Shown piece by piece: positions 10,930 through 22,107 of a stretch of 64,000 bases of DNA. The first letter of the stretch is position 1. Every line of letters starts with the position of its first letter. Origin of the DNA: Mauremys mutica (lineage: Eukaryota > Chordata > Testudines > Geoemydidae); assembly GCF_020497125.1 (NCBI RefSeq), contig NC_059074.1, forward strand, positions 192,443,415 through 192,507,414. The letters are read 5' to 3'. The position numbers and the translations under genes were made by a program. A model generated the notes under the pieces. The model was not told the DNA's origin. It searched no databases and saw nothing but the letters and a program-made list of their open reading frames with translations.

Positions 10930-11935
10930 ATAGGTAAGGATAAGGCCTTTATCTGCAGCCATATTGTAAGGCCTAAAGCCTAAGGCCTTCATCTGCAGTC
11001 AGATTAAAAGAGCTGCCAAGCAGCAGCCATTAGCTGAGAAGCAGGAAGTCACATTCTCACATTCCATCTAAATTATATTAAAACAATGTAATATCAGGCT
11101 GTTAAGAAGGAGAACTCGTCAAATGGCACCCACTATCACCAGATAAAGAAACAGATGTTAAGATGGTTAAAAAAAACTTAGTTTGACAGCATTCTGTCTG
11201 TGAAGAAATCACTTATCAATAGCTGTGGTTGTGAAATCCTCATTTCTTTATTGTTTTGTCATTATGGTCCCCACTTCCCTATTGTTTATCTGTATGGTCT
11301 CTGTCTGGTTCTTTAATTGTTTGTCTGCTGTATAATTAATTTTTCTAGGTGTAAGTTAATTAGGGTAGTGGAATATACTTGGTTAGAGAATAGGATTGGT
11401 TAGTAAAATTTTAGTATAATAATTGGTTAAGGTATAACTAAAAAGGACTCAAATTTTACTATATAAACTGGAGTCCAAAAGGAAGTTCTTTGGGAACCAA
11501 CTCCAGGACACAGCCCCAAAGATCAGAGCTGCCAGACCTCAACACTGTGCCAATAACACCATGCAGAAACTGGAGTCCCCCAGATGGACCTGATCCTGAC
11601 TGGCCATCAAGAAAAGTTCATCTGTCTTATTGGGAGTGGTGAGCACTGTATGTGTAGTGTGTGCAGTCTGGTTTTGGTGATGGTTAATAGAGGTTATGGA
11701 GTATATTACCGTGTAAGGTTCTTTCACTGGTAAAAGGTCCTGCAGACCTGAAGAAGCAGTATACACCCGGAGCCATATGGATTGGGAAAGGGTGCGGGTA
11801 CTTAAATTGACCAGGTTAGTTACACCCTGAGCCCTACAGATTGGGTAAAGGTGGATGCTTTTTGTCTGAAGCCCTATGGACTGGGAAAAGGTGGGGTGTC
11901 CTAATGTGTGCAGATAAGACATAGGCCACATCCCC
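10930..11935 (+). mobile_element. LTR of family B
   Basis: Homologous along its length to the reverse complement of 53120-54128. Shared landmarks are a start near TAAGGATAAGGCC, a segment AGAAGCAGGAAGTCACAT, an AT-rich middle, a TATA box TATATAAA at 11460-11467 followed by CTGGAGTCC, and a downstream region of imperfect units on the theme GAGCCCTA...GGGAAAGGTG. Both are therefore copies of one LTR family with its promoter conserved. Exact ends are uncertain to about 20 bp. Confidence 0.7.
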
Positions 11936-11939
11936 ACCC

Positions 11940-13900
11940 CCCTGCAAACCCCCTGTAGCCCAGGCTTAGCTACTACAATCCTGCCATGTCCTCACCAAGC
12001 AGTGGTTACCACAGTCACGCCCTTGCCAAGTGACTCCTGGGCCTGCTAAATTGCCATGGTACCAATGCACCTTCTTGAGGCATCATTGGCTATACTAAGA
12101 GTTGGGCCTCATGCAGCACTGCTCCCTTCATCAAACTTTCCAGTGTTGCATTTTGCTACTGGAGAGAATGAGTTGTGACATTTAGATCATCCTTACACTT
12201 CTATAGATTAGCCTTACACTTCTACAGATCTCTCCGTTCAATAACAGTGCATATGCAACAATGTATTGCGTGGCTGCTGGAAGTTCTTGGTTCTGCCTGG
12301 CTTTCCTGCTGATGAGCTCCCCTCACCCCGCACTCCCCTGGAGGTCAGATGAAAGGAATCCACATCACACAGGAAATTGGTCTGGAAGTCTTAATGTGGA
12401 TGGGGATAGCAGCGGATGCTGGGCCTGGCTTTCTGCAGCTAGAGTCTAAATTGCTGAATGGGTGACCAAGTGCATTGTTCCCACGCTGCATCACATGTGA
12501 TGCAAACGCCACATAAAGTCAGATCTCTAAAAGAGGGGCGGGCTCTGTCAAACACCTGAAGTTACACCCGTTACCCAGCTGGAGAGGAAAAGGGGCTATC
12601 CAAACACCAACACCACAAATAAACCCTTCTTGTGTCTTGCTTGCAGTCCTGGTTTGGCTTGTTTCCAGTCTAAGGAGACAAAATAACAACTGTTTCATAG
12701 GCTCAACCTTGACGTCTCTGATCCCTTCTCAGTCAGGGGGAGGTTTAGTGGAGGAAAGACTAGGACTTCAGTGCCCAGAGCCAGAGGGGTTAAAACGTCT
12801 AAATCGCTGCATGGACACAATTTGTGTAAAATCAGCCAAGTCTTCCCAGGTGCAGACCTGCTGCCGGTAACTGTCCACTGCAATGGTGCTGAAAGCAGGT
12901 CCCAGCTCCTCCTCCAGAGCCACTGCCCTATAGCTAGCACTGAACTATAGCTAGACAGTGACAGTCTGGAAAGTAGAAACCCCTATTACCCTAGTCATAG
13001 GCCTCATTTGGGATCCCCAAGATTAGTAACTATGCCAAGCACAAATCATGACCAAACAGTCCCCTCCCCTAACACACACACATGTACACACAGGTGAGTC
13101 TCATCTTGAGCACATTTAACATGCGCGAATTCAGCTTTGTGCAGTCGGCAAAAACAAAACAAAAAAAGAGAGAAAAATAACAATTTCAATACTGTACCTG
13201 TAGTCTGAGCGATTCCGCCCCCCATTCCACTCAATGTCATTTTGACTATACGAGATTGTCGCTTTACGCCCTGACAGTGGAACATAACCCCAGCGTAAGA
13301 TGAGACACGCCTGGAAACACTTTCAAGCCCCAAACTATTATTATAGAATTCGAATTCTCTTTTCTGCCTGCGGATAATTTAAGAGGGACTCGTTAGCTAT
13401 TGACTGGACACAGCTAGATCCCCCAGCATCCAAGTGAATGAGAAATGTAACTGCAAGGGGGTGAGCCGGGGCAGGAAGCTCAGAAGCACTGCATGCCTAC
13501 TCTGGAATCTTTCCTCTCCTAATGGGAGATTCATAAGATAAGGTAGCCAATGCTCACTTGACTGCACCAGGGTAGGAATTAGTCAGGAACTGCCGTTTGT
13601 ACTAGACCTAATACTCAGTTAATGATGTGGCAGTGGAACTAGATTTAAAAGTCTCGTCAATTAAACTAGCTCCCCTCACTTGAAAAGGGCTCCCGCCCGA
13701 TTTGGAAGGGTAAAAATACCTCCACTGAATTAATCCAGTCCCCCACCCCTGCCCCACCCCTGCCCATTCTCTTTGTCGTGTGTGACCCGGTATTGTTGTG
13801 TCTGGGCTAGATTGTTTTCCCAGGGTTAATCACCGTCCTCCAGGGAAGCTGGAGATACGTGGGTGTCCTTAATACGGTGCCTGGATCCTCTCTGGAGTCC
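11940..13900. other. 5' flank of the CNRIP1-family gene, no recognised element
   Basis: No exon, SINE or LINE recognised. A short (CA)n run lies near 13072. Composition shifts towards GC from about 13.4 kb as the CpG-rich promoter approaches. Confidence 0.3.
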
Positions 13901-13959
13901 TTTCCAGCACTAGGGAAGCTGAGCACACGCAGACTGTGTGTGTAGACGTGGTACAAAGA

Positions 13960-14640
13960 GCACCAGCTACTCGCACGCTTTGCAGTCTGGAAGGGGCCCG
14001 CTCTGCCTTCAGGGAATCACAATCCCGGCGCGGAGCCGTTCCCTTTGCTTCCCCAGCTCCGCTCCGGTTTCACTCCCCCTCCCCGTGCCGTTCCCGATCT
14101 CCTGCCGCGCCGGCGGCTGCTTGCCGGCCCCTCCCGCAGTAAAAGTGGATTACGGCGGGTGCAATCAGGGCCGGCTTAATTCCCTGGAAACGGGCTGAAA
14201 TGTGACCAGCTGCAAATGGGATCCGGCTGGGAGAAGGGGAGGGGGGGAGCCTCAGCGCAGAGGCTCCCCCCCCCTCCATTAGAAAAATTCATCAGCTGCT
14301 TTTGGGAAGGGCTGGGCTGGCTCGGGTCTGACGCGGCCCCTCCTCTTCCTCCTGCTCTCTCCTCTTCCTCCTGCTCTCTCCCTCCATCCCTCGCTCCAGT
14401 CCCGGGCAGCCGCGCAGCCCCCGCTGGGACACCATGGGCGAGATCCCCAAGCTGGTGAAAATCAACGTCTCCCTGAGAATCCAGCCGAACGACGGGCCGG
14501 TCTATTTCAAGGTGGACGGGCAGCGCTTCGACCAGAACAGGACCATCAAATTCCTGACAGGGGCCAAGTACACGGTCGAGGTGGTGCTGAAGCCGGGGGT
14601 CGTGCATGCCACGTAAGTGCACCGCACTGCGGGTCTGTCG
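13960..14640 (+). promoter_or_regulatory. CpG-rich promoter and 5' UTR of the CNRIP1-family gene
   Basis: Compared with the surrounding AT-leaning DNA, this block is dense in C, G and CpG (for example around 14030-14110 and 14320-14560) and covers exon 1. No TATA box was seen near it, which fits a CpG-island promoter. A CT-rich tract with TCTTCCTCC repeats (14342-14390) lies just upstream of the start codon, inside the likely 5' UTR. The transcription start cannot be placed from sequence alone. Confidence 0.7.
14434..14612 (+). CDS. CNRIP1: CNRIP1-family protein, exon 1 (cannabinoid receptor-interacting protein 1-like)
   Basis: Exon 1 encodes residues 1-59 and two bases of codon 60, starting at an ATG in good context (ACCATGG). 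It contains the family hallmarks [18 protein letters not shown] and QNRTIK. The donor is AC|GTAAGT at 14613. With exons 2 and 3 the protein is 162 residues, against 164 for human CNRIP1 as I remember it. In mammals the protein is cytosolic, folds as a RhoGDI-like beta barrel and binds the C-terminal tail of CB1, reducing its signalling; that function is known for the family and only inferred here. Differences from the mammalian protein are spread over the sequence, above all where exon 1 joins exon 2, so it may be a CNRIP1b-like paralogue and not the CNRIP1 orthologue. The symbol is at family level. Confidence 0.93.
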
Positions 14641-14818
14641 CTGCTCCCGGCCTCCCTCCCCTGCCCACGGGCTATTTTTAGAAGCTAATATTTTTTCCTG
14701 GCAAGCGGACAGCGCAGGATTTCCATTGTTCCTCCCCACACACACCCCTTACTTGGAGGGCCCTGTGTCTGGGTGGGGCACTTCCGTCCCCGGCTGCTAC
14801 CTCAGCATCCTGCCTTTG

Positions 14819-15320
14819 TAATTACAGTGGATCTCTGCAAAGGGTGTGTGTGTGTATAATTACAATGGATCGCTGCAAAGGGTGTGTGTGTGTAATTAGT
14901 GGATCACTGCAAAGCCTGTGTGTGTAATTACAGTGGATCTCTGCAAAGGGTGTGTGTGTGTGTATAATTACAATGGATCGCTGCAAAGGCTGTGTGTGTG
15001 TGTGTATAATTACAATGGATCGCTGCAAAGGCTGTGTGTGTAATTACAGTGGATCTCTGCAAAGGGTATGTGTGTGTGTGTATAATTACAATGGATCGCT
15101 GCAAAGGCTGTGTGTGTATAATTACAATGGATCGCTGCAAAGGTTGTGTGTGTGTGTGTGTGTAATTAGTGGATCACTGCAAAGCCTGTGTGTGTAATTA
15201 CAGTGGATCGCTGCAAAGGGTGTGTGTGTGTGTGTAATTAGTGGATCACTGCAAAGCCTCTCTGTGTGTGTGTGTGTAATTACAATGGATCGCTGCAAAC
15301 GGTGTGTGTGTGTGTGTTTT
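14819..15320 (+). repeat. Composite minisatellite with GT microsatellite, intron 1
   Basis: Thirteen units, each a 20-25 base core of the form (TA)ATTACARTGGATCNCTGCAAAG followed by a variable (GT)n run. Cores start near 14820, 14859, 14896, 14927, 14966, 15008, 15042, 15084, 15120, 15164, 15196, 15236 and 15278. Three core types can be told apart: A (CAGTGGATCTCTGC), B (CAATGGATCGCTGC) and C (a shorter TTAGTGGATCACTGC), in the order A B C A B B A B B C A' C B. It starts about 205 bp after the exon 1 donor. Length polymorphism is very likely. Confidence 0.95.
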
Positions 15321-16037
15321 CTTTCCAAAGAGATACATCTTCCTTCCTTAGATAGGGAAGGAGAATTCCCACCCCACCCCCACGGAGAAGCTTCCTGGAG
15401 ATCAGTTCAATTGAAGCCTCCCAGGCTTGCACCAGTTCTCCCTCATGGGTTTTTCCCGGTGTTTGATCTGGAAGGAGAAGCGGTTCTACTAGCTCTGCAA
15501 TCTTTTGGCTCGGCAATGGGGGAGGGATGGGAAGGAAGAAGGGATGTGTGTTGGGGACTGGGGGGTGGGCGCTGCCTCTGGCTGGACAAGCAGGGCTATC
15601 TAGGAAAAGCAATCCTCACGCTGGAAAGCCCATTCAAATGGCTAACACCCAGCTGTAATAAGTCAAACCTTCGCCTTTGAATTATACTCAATGTCTCTTC
15701 TCCAGGTTACTACTGAGCCTGCCAAATCAGGCACCATCAGCCAAAATGAGTCAGCAGCACAATTTTTTTATTCTTCTTATTAAGAATGCCATAAAACAGG
15801 CCTCTGCAGAGACAGCAGGGTATGAGCATTTCTGTGCTTTCCTGCATGGAATATAATCTGTGTAAAAACCCATGAGTGACCCCACTCCTCCCAGACTGTA
15901 TGTGTGCAATGTCTGGGCACTCCACCTTCATGTTGATTTCATCAGATTGGGTGATAAAGCAAGTGTCCAGGGTTTGTGTTTGTAATTGTTTTGGGGACAA
16001 GGGTTGTTTCAAACTGCTTCAGGCCTGTCTATTTCAG
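15321..16037 (+). other. Remainder of intron 1
   Basis: Intron 1 runs 14613-16037 (1,425 bp). Outside the minisatellite nothing is recognised. Confidence 0.6.
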
Positions 16038-16182
16038 GACTATGGGTATAGGAGGAGTGAACATCCTCCTGGAAGAGAAATCAAGAGATGCCCAGGTCGT
16101 CTGTTACACGGGAATCTACGATACAGAAGGAGTGCCTCACACCAAAAGTGGGCAAAGACAGCCCCTTCAGGTCAACATACAG
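16038..16182 (+). CDS. CNRIP1: CNRIP1-family protein, exon 2
   Basis: The acceptor TATTTCAG (ending 16037) follows a pyrimidine-rich tract. The 145-bp exon completes codon 60 and encodes up to residue 108, ending on a codon boundary at Gln before the donor CAG|GTACCA. The block YTGIYDTEG, followed by TKSGQRQP, is the strongly conserved centre of the family. Relative to human the segment between IGGV and YTGIYD is two residues shorter. The GV-NILLEEKSRDAQ segment is the most divergent part. Exon phases (2, then 0) join cleanly to both neighbours, which supports a functional gene and not a retrocopy. Confidence 0.93.
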
Positions 16183-17151
16183 GTACCATCCCTCTGAGCA
16201 TGGACAGCACATGCTGGACACTATAGCACATACAGAGGCAAGGGAGATAATGGAGTCAAGAACTGAATGAGATCTGGGGAGGGTGAGATTCTGGCAGCTG
16301 GTAAATGGGAAAACATAGAAAGGATTCATTGTTGTAAATCTCAGTCATTGTTTATTTTAAAGTGTAGACTTTAAGATGTTGCATATAATATCCTTGCAAA
16401 GCGTGAAAGAGGCCAGAGCAGAACCACACACTGAAATCACTATTACTTTAACCACAGCAACCCCGGTGACATTCAACCTGCAAGTCTCACTGAGAAGTAC
16501 TGCAGAGGGATGACCTTACCCGACCCCCTGCATTGCTCAATTCACTGAGCTGCTCCTGAGTTAGACAAAGTCCCCCCTAACTTAACAAATCATGTTTCAA
16601 ATAGCATGCCTCACCTTCCCTCTGTGTTCCATGTGGACACTGGTATAACAAATACTCATTTGTTTTTAAGGAAAATCAATTTTCTTCTTCTAAGTAATTC
16701 TCACATCCACAGAGAGGACCCAGTCCCTCCACCTACTGAGGTCAATGGGGTTCTCGCCTTGCACTCATATTCTTAGGTGCCAGTGCTGAAAACATTTATG
16801 CACTGGCTTAACTTTATCGCCTTTCTCCCTCTGAAGCCAATGGAACTACAAAAAAACAAAATTAAGCATGTGCTTATGTGACTGCAGGATGGGGGCTTTA
16901 TTTTGCTATTCTGGGCCCAGTTGTGCTGCCCTTACATTTTGCATAGCTAAAGGCTGTGAGACTGGATGCCTAGATGTAAACAACTTGAGTCAAAATAATG
17001 TATTCCTTGAGAGGCTTTATATTTCAGGTAATATCTTACTAGTATATAAAATACAGACTTGTAAATATTTTGCCACTCCTATAAAGCAATTGTTAAAGTT
17101 TGGCAAAGTTGTGAGCAATTAATTAAACACAGGGTCTAATAATGGAAAGTG

Positions 17152-17330
17152 TTGGGCAACATAGCTCAGTGGTTTGAGCATTGGCCTGCTAAACCCAGGG
17201 TTGTGAGTTCAATCCTTGAGGGGGCCGCTTAGGGATCTGGGGCAAAAATTGGTCCTGCTAGTGAAGGCAGGGGGCTGGATTGGATGACCTTTCAAGGTCC
17301 CTTCCAGTTCTAGGAGATTGGTACATCTCC
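17152..17330 (+). mobile_element. tRNA-derived SINE (turtle type), intron 2
   Basis: The head resembles a tRNA: an A-box-like TAGCTCAGTGG (from 17162) and a B-box-like GAGTTCAATCC (from 17205), with GGCCTGCTAAACCC where the anticodon arm would be. The body has GGGGCAAAAATTGGTCCTG, and the 3' end CCTTCCAGTTCTAGGAG is shared by the copy at 38710-38893. Such SINEs with a CR1-related tail are known from hidden-necked turtles, which is the main organismal clue in the window. Confidence 0.88.
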
Positions 17331-20300
17331 AATTATTACCTTTAAACCTTGATAATAGGTGGTGTTACCAGCCCCACCAATATTATCCAGGTACAGTGAC
17401 ATAAAAAGACTAGGGGAAGGAGTGCTATTATGCATGTTGTAATTGTTTCAACACCAAATACAGTCATGTTAAACTTCTAAAGACCATATATGAAGAGTTT
17501 GCTGTGATCACATACTAACATTTTATAGTCCCAGTAGTGCAAATGGAAAATCACCATTAACAGTTATAATGGCAGGTTATGGAATGTGGTAGTAGACACT
17601 TCCATCTCAGGCTTAGTCTCAGGTTTTTTTGCTCAGACTGAAATTTGCTAAGAAATTGGGGGCAGGGGACGAAGAAATGTCATTTAAAGATTTTGGGAAA
17701 CCTTGAGGTCTGACCAGCCTAATTGCTAAATATTCTTGTTCACACATCTATGGGGATCTGACAATGCTCCATAACTTCCTTCCCTAGCTAGGCACTGTTC
17801 CCAAAGGGGCCTTTCACCTGACCAACAATTTCCAGATGAAGAATTTGGGGCAGGAGACCATATATATGGCTTTGGAATGGTCTGAATAGATCACTTCTGA
17901 ATCTTTCAAAGCACTCCTTCCTCTGGCTGCAAAGGGTACATGTGTTGTAAGCAGCTAAGCAGAATTCAACCAATAGGTCTCCAACAACATTGCTTCCTAG
18001 CTGTAATATTTTATTGTGCATAGGAAAAAATCCCACTGAGGCATCCTGTCACTTCTGCATTTGGGGTAAAGCAGCACGCTTCAAAGTTGATAGACTATTA
18101 AGCTATTGCCAAGCTAACATTATTGCAAATCAGAAGCCAACTTCATTCCTTAAGGATATCGAGTTACTACTACCATTAATGAGTATGGAAGTGAGTATGC
18201 TAATGATTTTAAGCCTCTTCCCACACCCAGTGTGAACTAGATGTTTCCTGAAGCCTGAGCTAACTCAGAATCAATGGAGTGCTTGTGCAGTAAATAAAAA
18301 TCCATACACTATTCCTCCTAAAGAACCTGGCTGAGTGCTTATTAAACCTTTCACATGACTTTTTTGAGTTCACCTTTGTTTTAAAAGGAAAACTGCAAAG
18401 GACTGTAAAATGTCCAACTACTTGCTCAGATGGATGAGAAGACTGAGCCCCTAAGAGTTAATTAAATGTGAAATAATGAAGATGGGAGCAGGTATACTGT
18501 CAGTTTAATGTAGGAAGATCAGAGAAGCAGTAGATTTCCACAGGTCTCTTCAGAAAAAGTTCTATATGGTTTCTAGATGTTTGTGTGGTGGAGCCATCTT
18601 GGTGTTCACTGTCTACCTCTAAAAAGATGGAGGGCAGAACCTTAGCTGGAATAAATTGCCATAGCTCCATGGACACCTGCTGAGGATCTGGCCCAGAGTG
18701 TTAAATTTCTGCTCTTCTCTGTACTTCACTGCAGCTCTGCCCTTGCTATCCTGATGTGTGTTCAGGCTACATTTTCTGTTGCACTTATTACTATGGTGGA
18801 ACCCCTGCGGATAGGGATTGCCCTGTCAATTCATGTCAATAATGATTGAAATGTTTTCAAAGAGGTTTTAAATATTGATTTGTGATTACCTTGAAAATCT
18901 GTTTAGAGGAATTTATATTTAAATATAGACACACATTTGATATATGTAGTCATCTAAAGAGTAAAATCTTTCCATTTGTGGTATATAGGTACCGACTCAA
19001 AGACATCACTTATCAGAGCACCGTACTAAATTAAGTAGATTCCCATTTAAATTTTTAAGACTTCAAGTATTTTTTTTATTTACTAGTGCGAGATACTAAA
19101 AAGATTGAGTAATTTAAGAATCCTGCCACCACTGTAAATAGTTTACACATAAATACAACATGTGTAACTTAACATCAGAGGTCTATATCCTAACTTGATA
19201 CCTCCTTATAATGAGAGGTAATAGTAGATACATTTTTATTTTCCTGGGTAATTTCATTAGCCTTTAAGTGCTTTGTACCATATTCATCACTGCAACATAC
19301 CACTGCCTGTTTAATATGAGACTTTGCCCATGAAAAGCAAATGCCCAGCATAATTTTGGAATTCTGAGAATGTATTTTCTTTTCAAAGATATAAGATTAA
19401 TATGCAAGATTATTTTCTGTACAAGTTACAAAGGCAATGTCCATTAAATTCCATCAGTAGGTGTAGCAGTCATGTTCTGCTGTGTCCCCTTAGAGAATGT
19501 GCAGAAAATGATGCTTTCAAAGAATCAAACTTCACCGAATAAAGTGTCTCCATTCTGCTAGCCATGAAATTTTTACTCCCACAGCACCTCCGTGAGCCCT
19601 GAAAATCCAGTAGTTTATTTTTCCTTTGGACATATTTTAACAAACCCATAGGCGGCCCAGGCTTCTGAAGGCTGATTTTTGATACTGAAATGAAGCAACA
19701 ACATTTGTTCAAACAGCAGCTTTAGAATCAAATGCTGAGGTACTGTGAAGTCAATGGGATTTGAAATTGGTAAGCAGCTATTCAACACCTCTCAGGATTT
19801 GGTCTTAAGAGCTCAGTCTTTCAAATGTGGGTACTTAAATCTGTATTTAGGCTTCTAAGTATTCAGTATAGGTATCTAAACACAGAATTAGGTGTTTTAA
19901 GCAACTAAATGCCAATTTAAGGTGTGTAGATCTTTAAGAGATTTAGGCACTTAACTTTAGACAGTCCAATCTGAAAACTAGTTTGTGTCCGTTTGCCTGC
20001 TTAAGCAGTATATAGAGCCCAATTTATATGTCTAGGTTTTAGAAATTGGCTCTCTTGTATACAGCTTTAATTCCTTTCCCGCCTTCCGACCCCCACCCTT
20101 TTTTATCCCTGTGTGCATGGTTATCCTGCTCTTCCAATTCTACAGCAGACAAGTCATGTTCTGATGCACCCTAGGAAAGGAAGATACCTTGTAAGGGATT
20201 AATCCTAGAGTCCTTACTGCAAGCTAAACTTTAATTGAAAGCAGTCAATTTTGCTTGAATAAAGAGCAGGACTGGGCCTCAAGTCATAAGCTAGTCTTAA

Positions 20301-20458
20301 AATAGCATTAGAATGGGTAAAAGCCAGAAAATTCCTCGTAATTTATCAGCCAAGATAACCTTTTTCAGAACAGGTAACAAGAAGTTATTTCTTGAGCACA
20401 ATATATCGAATTTCAGTTATGTGACTTCGTAAACTCTTGTTAATTGTTGGTAGCTGGC
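17331..20458 (+). other. Intron 2 sequence without recognised elements
   Basis: AT-rich intronic DNA. The part 19740-20030 contains repeated phrases of the type TAGGCACTTAA and TTTAGGCTTCTAAG, suggesting a decayed interspersed repeat, but no boundaries are clear. Confidence 0.35.
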
Positions 20459-21050
20459 ATAGAATCATAGAACCATACGATTAGAAAGGACCACAAGGAT
20501 CATCTAGTCTAACCCTCTGCCAAGGATTTGTTATGTCTAAACCATCCAAGACAGATGGCTACCCAGTCTCTCTTTAAAAACCTCCAGTGAAGGAGCTTCC
20601 AAAACTTCCCTAGGCTGTCTGTTCCATTGTCCTGCTGTTCGGAAGTTGTTCCTGAGATTTAATCTAAATCTGCTGTGCTGTAATTTGAACCCATTGCCTC
20701 TTGTCCTGCCAACTGTGGCAAGAGAGAACAACTTTTCTCCATCTTTTTTATGGCAGCCTTTCACGTATTTAAAGACCACTATCACATCCCCCCTTAATCG
20801 CCGCTTTTTTAAACATACCCAGTTCCTCCAGCCTTTGCTCATATGGCTTGCATTCCATCCCTTTCATCATCTTTGTTGCTTGCTTCTGCATCCTTTCCAG
20901 TTTCTCTACATCCTTTCTATACAGTGGTGACCAAAATTGACACCGTACTCCACATGAGGCCTAATCAGTGCAGAGTAGAGAGGTACTATCACCTCCCATG
21001 ACTTGCATGCTCTGCCTCTGTTAATGCAACCCAAAATTGCAAAATGCAAC
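20459..21050 (-). mobile_element. CR1 LINE 3' end, intron 2
   Basis: On the + strand it starts with ATAGAATCATAGAACCATA, the reverse complement of a CR1 3' terminus. On the - strand 20842-20537 encodes the ORF2 C-terminal region (RLRGDVIVVFKYVKGC, then FKLQHSRFRLNLRNNFRT), with frameshifts further upstream. The far boundary is uncertain; a short duplication of GCAACCCAAAATT lies near 21020-21050. Confidence 0.85.
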
Positions 21051-21289
21051 CCAAAATTTAATAGGATTTGGTTTAGTTAGGCCTTTGTATCAGCAATCTT
21101 ATTTCTGCATCTTCAGGATCCTAGGAAGGCATTTATTTATGTAGATGTTCTTCTGGTTCTTGAACACTCGGTTATGCCTTGTACCTAGAAACCTGTGAGC
21201 TATTTTACCATGCAGCTATATTTTTAGCAGAGTATCCATTAGGGAAGCTCTCATTGGCAGAGCAATGAGGAAGTGAACTGGAAGCCAGA

Positions 21290-22102
21290 TGTGACGGGGT
21301 TGGGACTCACCACCGTGGCGCCTCCCGCTGGTCACTCTGGGAATTAGCTCAGTCCTTGGCAGGATGCTCACTGCTGGTGGTGTCCTGTCCGTCATCTCAC
21401 CCTCAGTTGGTGTGTGGACCCATGTTGCTCCCCGCTCGGCGGCATCCTCTTCAGGCCACTGCCCTCTGGCAGTGCTCCCTAGTCCATCCTCACCCCCTTC
21501 CGGGGTGGGGGGGTTAACAGCAGTCTCTCTCTACTCCCCAGCCACAGTGGTCAACCACACCTCAAAGTCTAACCCCTTGTGTCAGGGGTCTGGTGCAGCC
21601 CACTATCACCACATCCACTGGCTGGGTGTTCGTGGAAGGGGGGGACCCAGGCCTGCCCTCTACACTGGGTCTTGACCCAGGGACCCTTTGGTGGCAGCCT
21701 TCCTGCCCTCCTTCTCTCCCTTTGTGTGCCTCTCTCCCTGGGCCACTTCCCTTTCGGCCCCTTTGCACCGGTTGGGCCCTTCCCTCAGGGCCTGCAGCCT
21801 GGCAGGTAGTGGGCTGGAGTTCCCTTCTGCTTCCCCCAAGCCTGCCCAGCGCTGTGCTGTCCCAGGTGCTGGTCTCCTCACTCAAGAGACAGACCTTCTT
21901 CTCTGAAGATCTGGGAGAGACTGCCTGTGGCCCTCCTGGACAGCCTTTATATAGAGCCAAGCTGAGCCCTGACTGGCTGTCTCCAATCTTAGCTGTGATT
22001 GGCTCCCAGTAAGCCCTTTCCTTATTGGCTGCCAGCCTGCACAGCTGCTCTGGCCTACTCTAGCCCCCTCTCACATGGGGGTGGAGCAGCTGCCCCACCA
22101 CA
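21290..22102 (-). mobile_element. Solo LTR with CCAGA target duplication, intron 2
   Basis: An 813-bp segment starting TGTGACGGGG and ending CCCCACCACA on the + strand, flanked by perfect CCAGA repeats (21285-21289 and 22103-22107). On the - strand it has a promoter-like layout: two CCAAT boxes (about 22030 and 22000) and a TATA box CTATATAAAGG (about 21955). The element therefore points against the host gene. No internal coding region remains, as expected after LTR-LTR recombination. Confidence 0.88.
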
Positions 22103-22107
22103 CCAGA

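Noticed and set aside
14176..14745. 189-codon frame antisense to exon 1
   Set aside because: An open frame caused by the GC-rich composition of the promoter and exon 1; the sense strand explains the sequence.
14819..15320. A CRISPR-like array of repeats and spacers
   Set aside because: The spacers are simple GT runs, the host is a vertebrate, and the repeat cores vary; it is a minisatellite.
15122..15680. Frames of His-Thr or Cys-Val repeats around the minisatellite
   Set aside because: They are translations of (GT)n and its neighbours.
17160..17232. A tRNA gene
   Set aside because: The tRNA-like head continues into a SINE body and tail shared with 38710-38893; the cloverleaf is incomplete.
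21562..22012. Frames of 130-139 codons on both strands
   Set aside because: They lie entirely within a solo LTR with target duplications.
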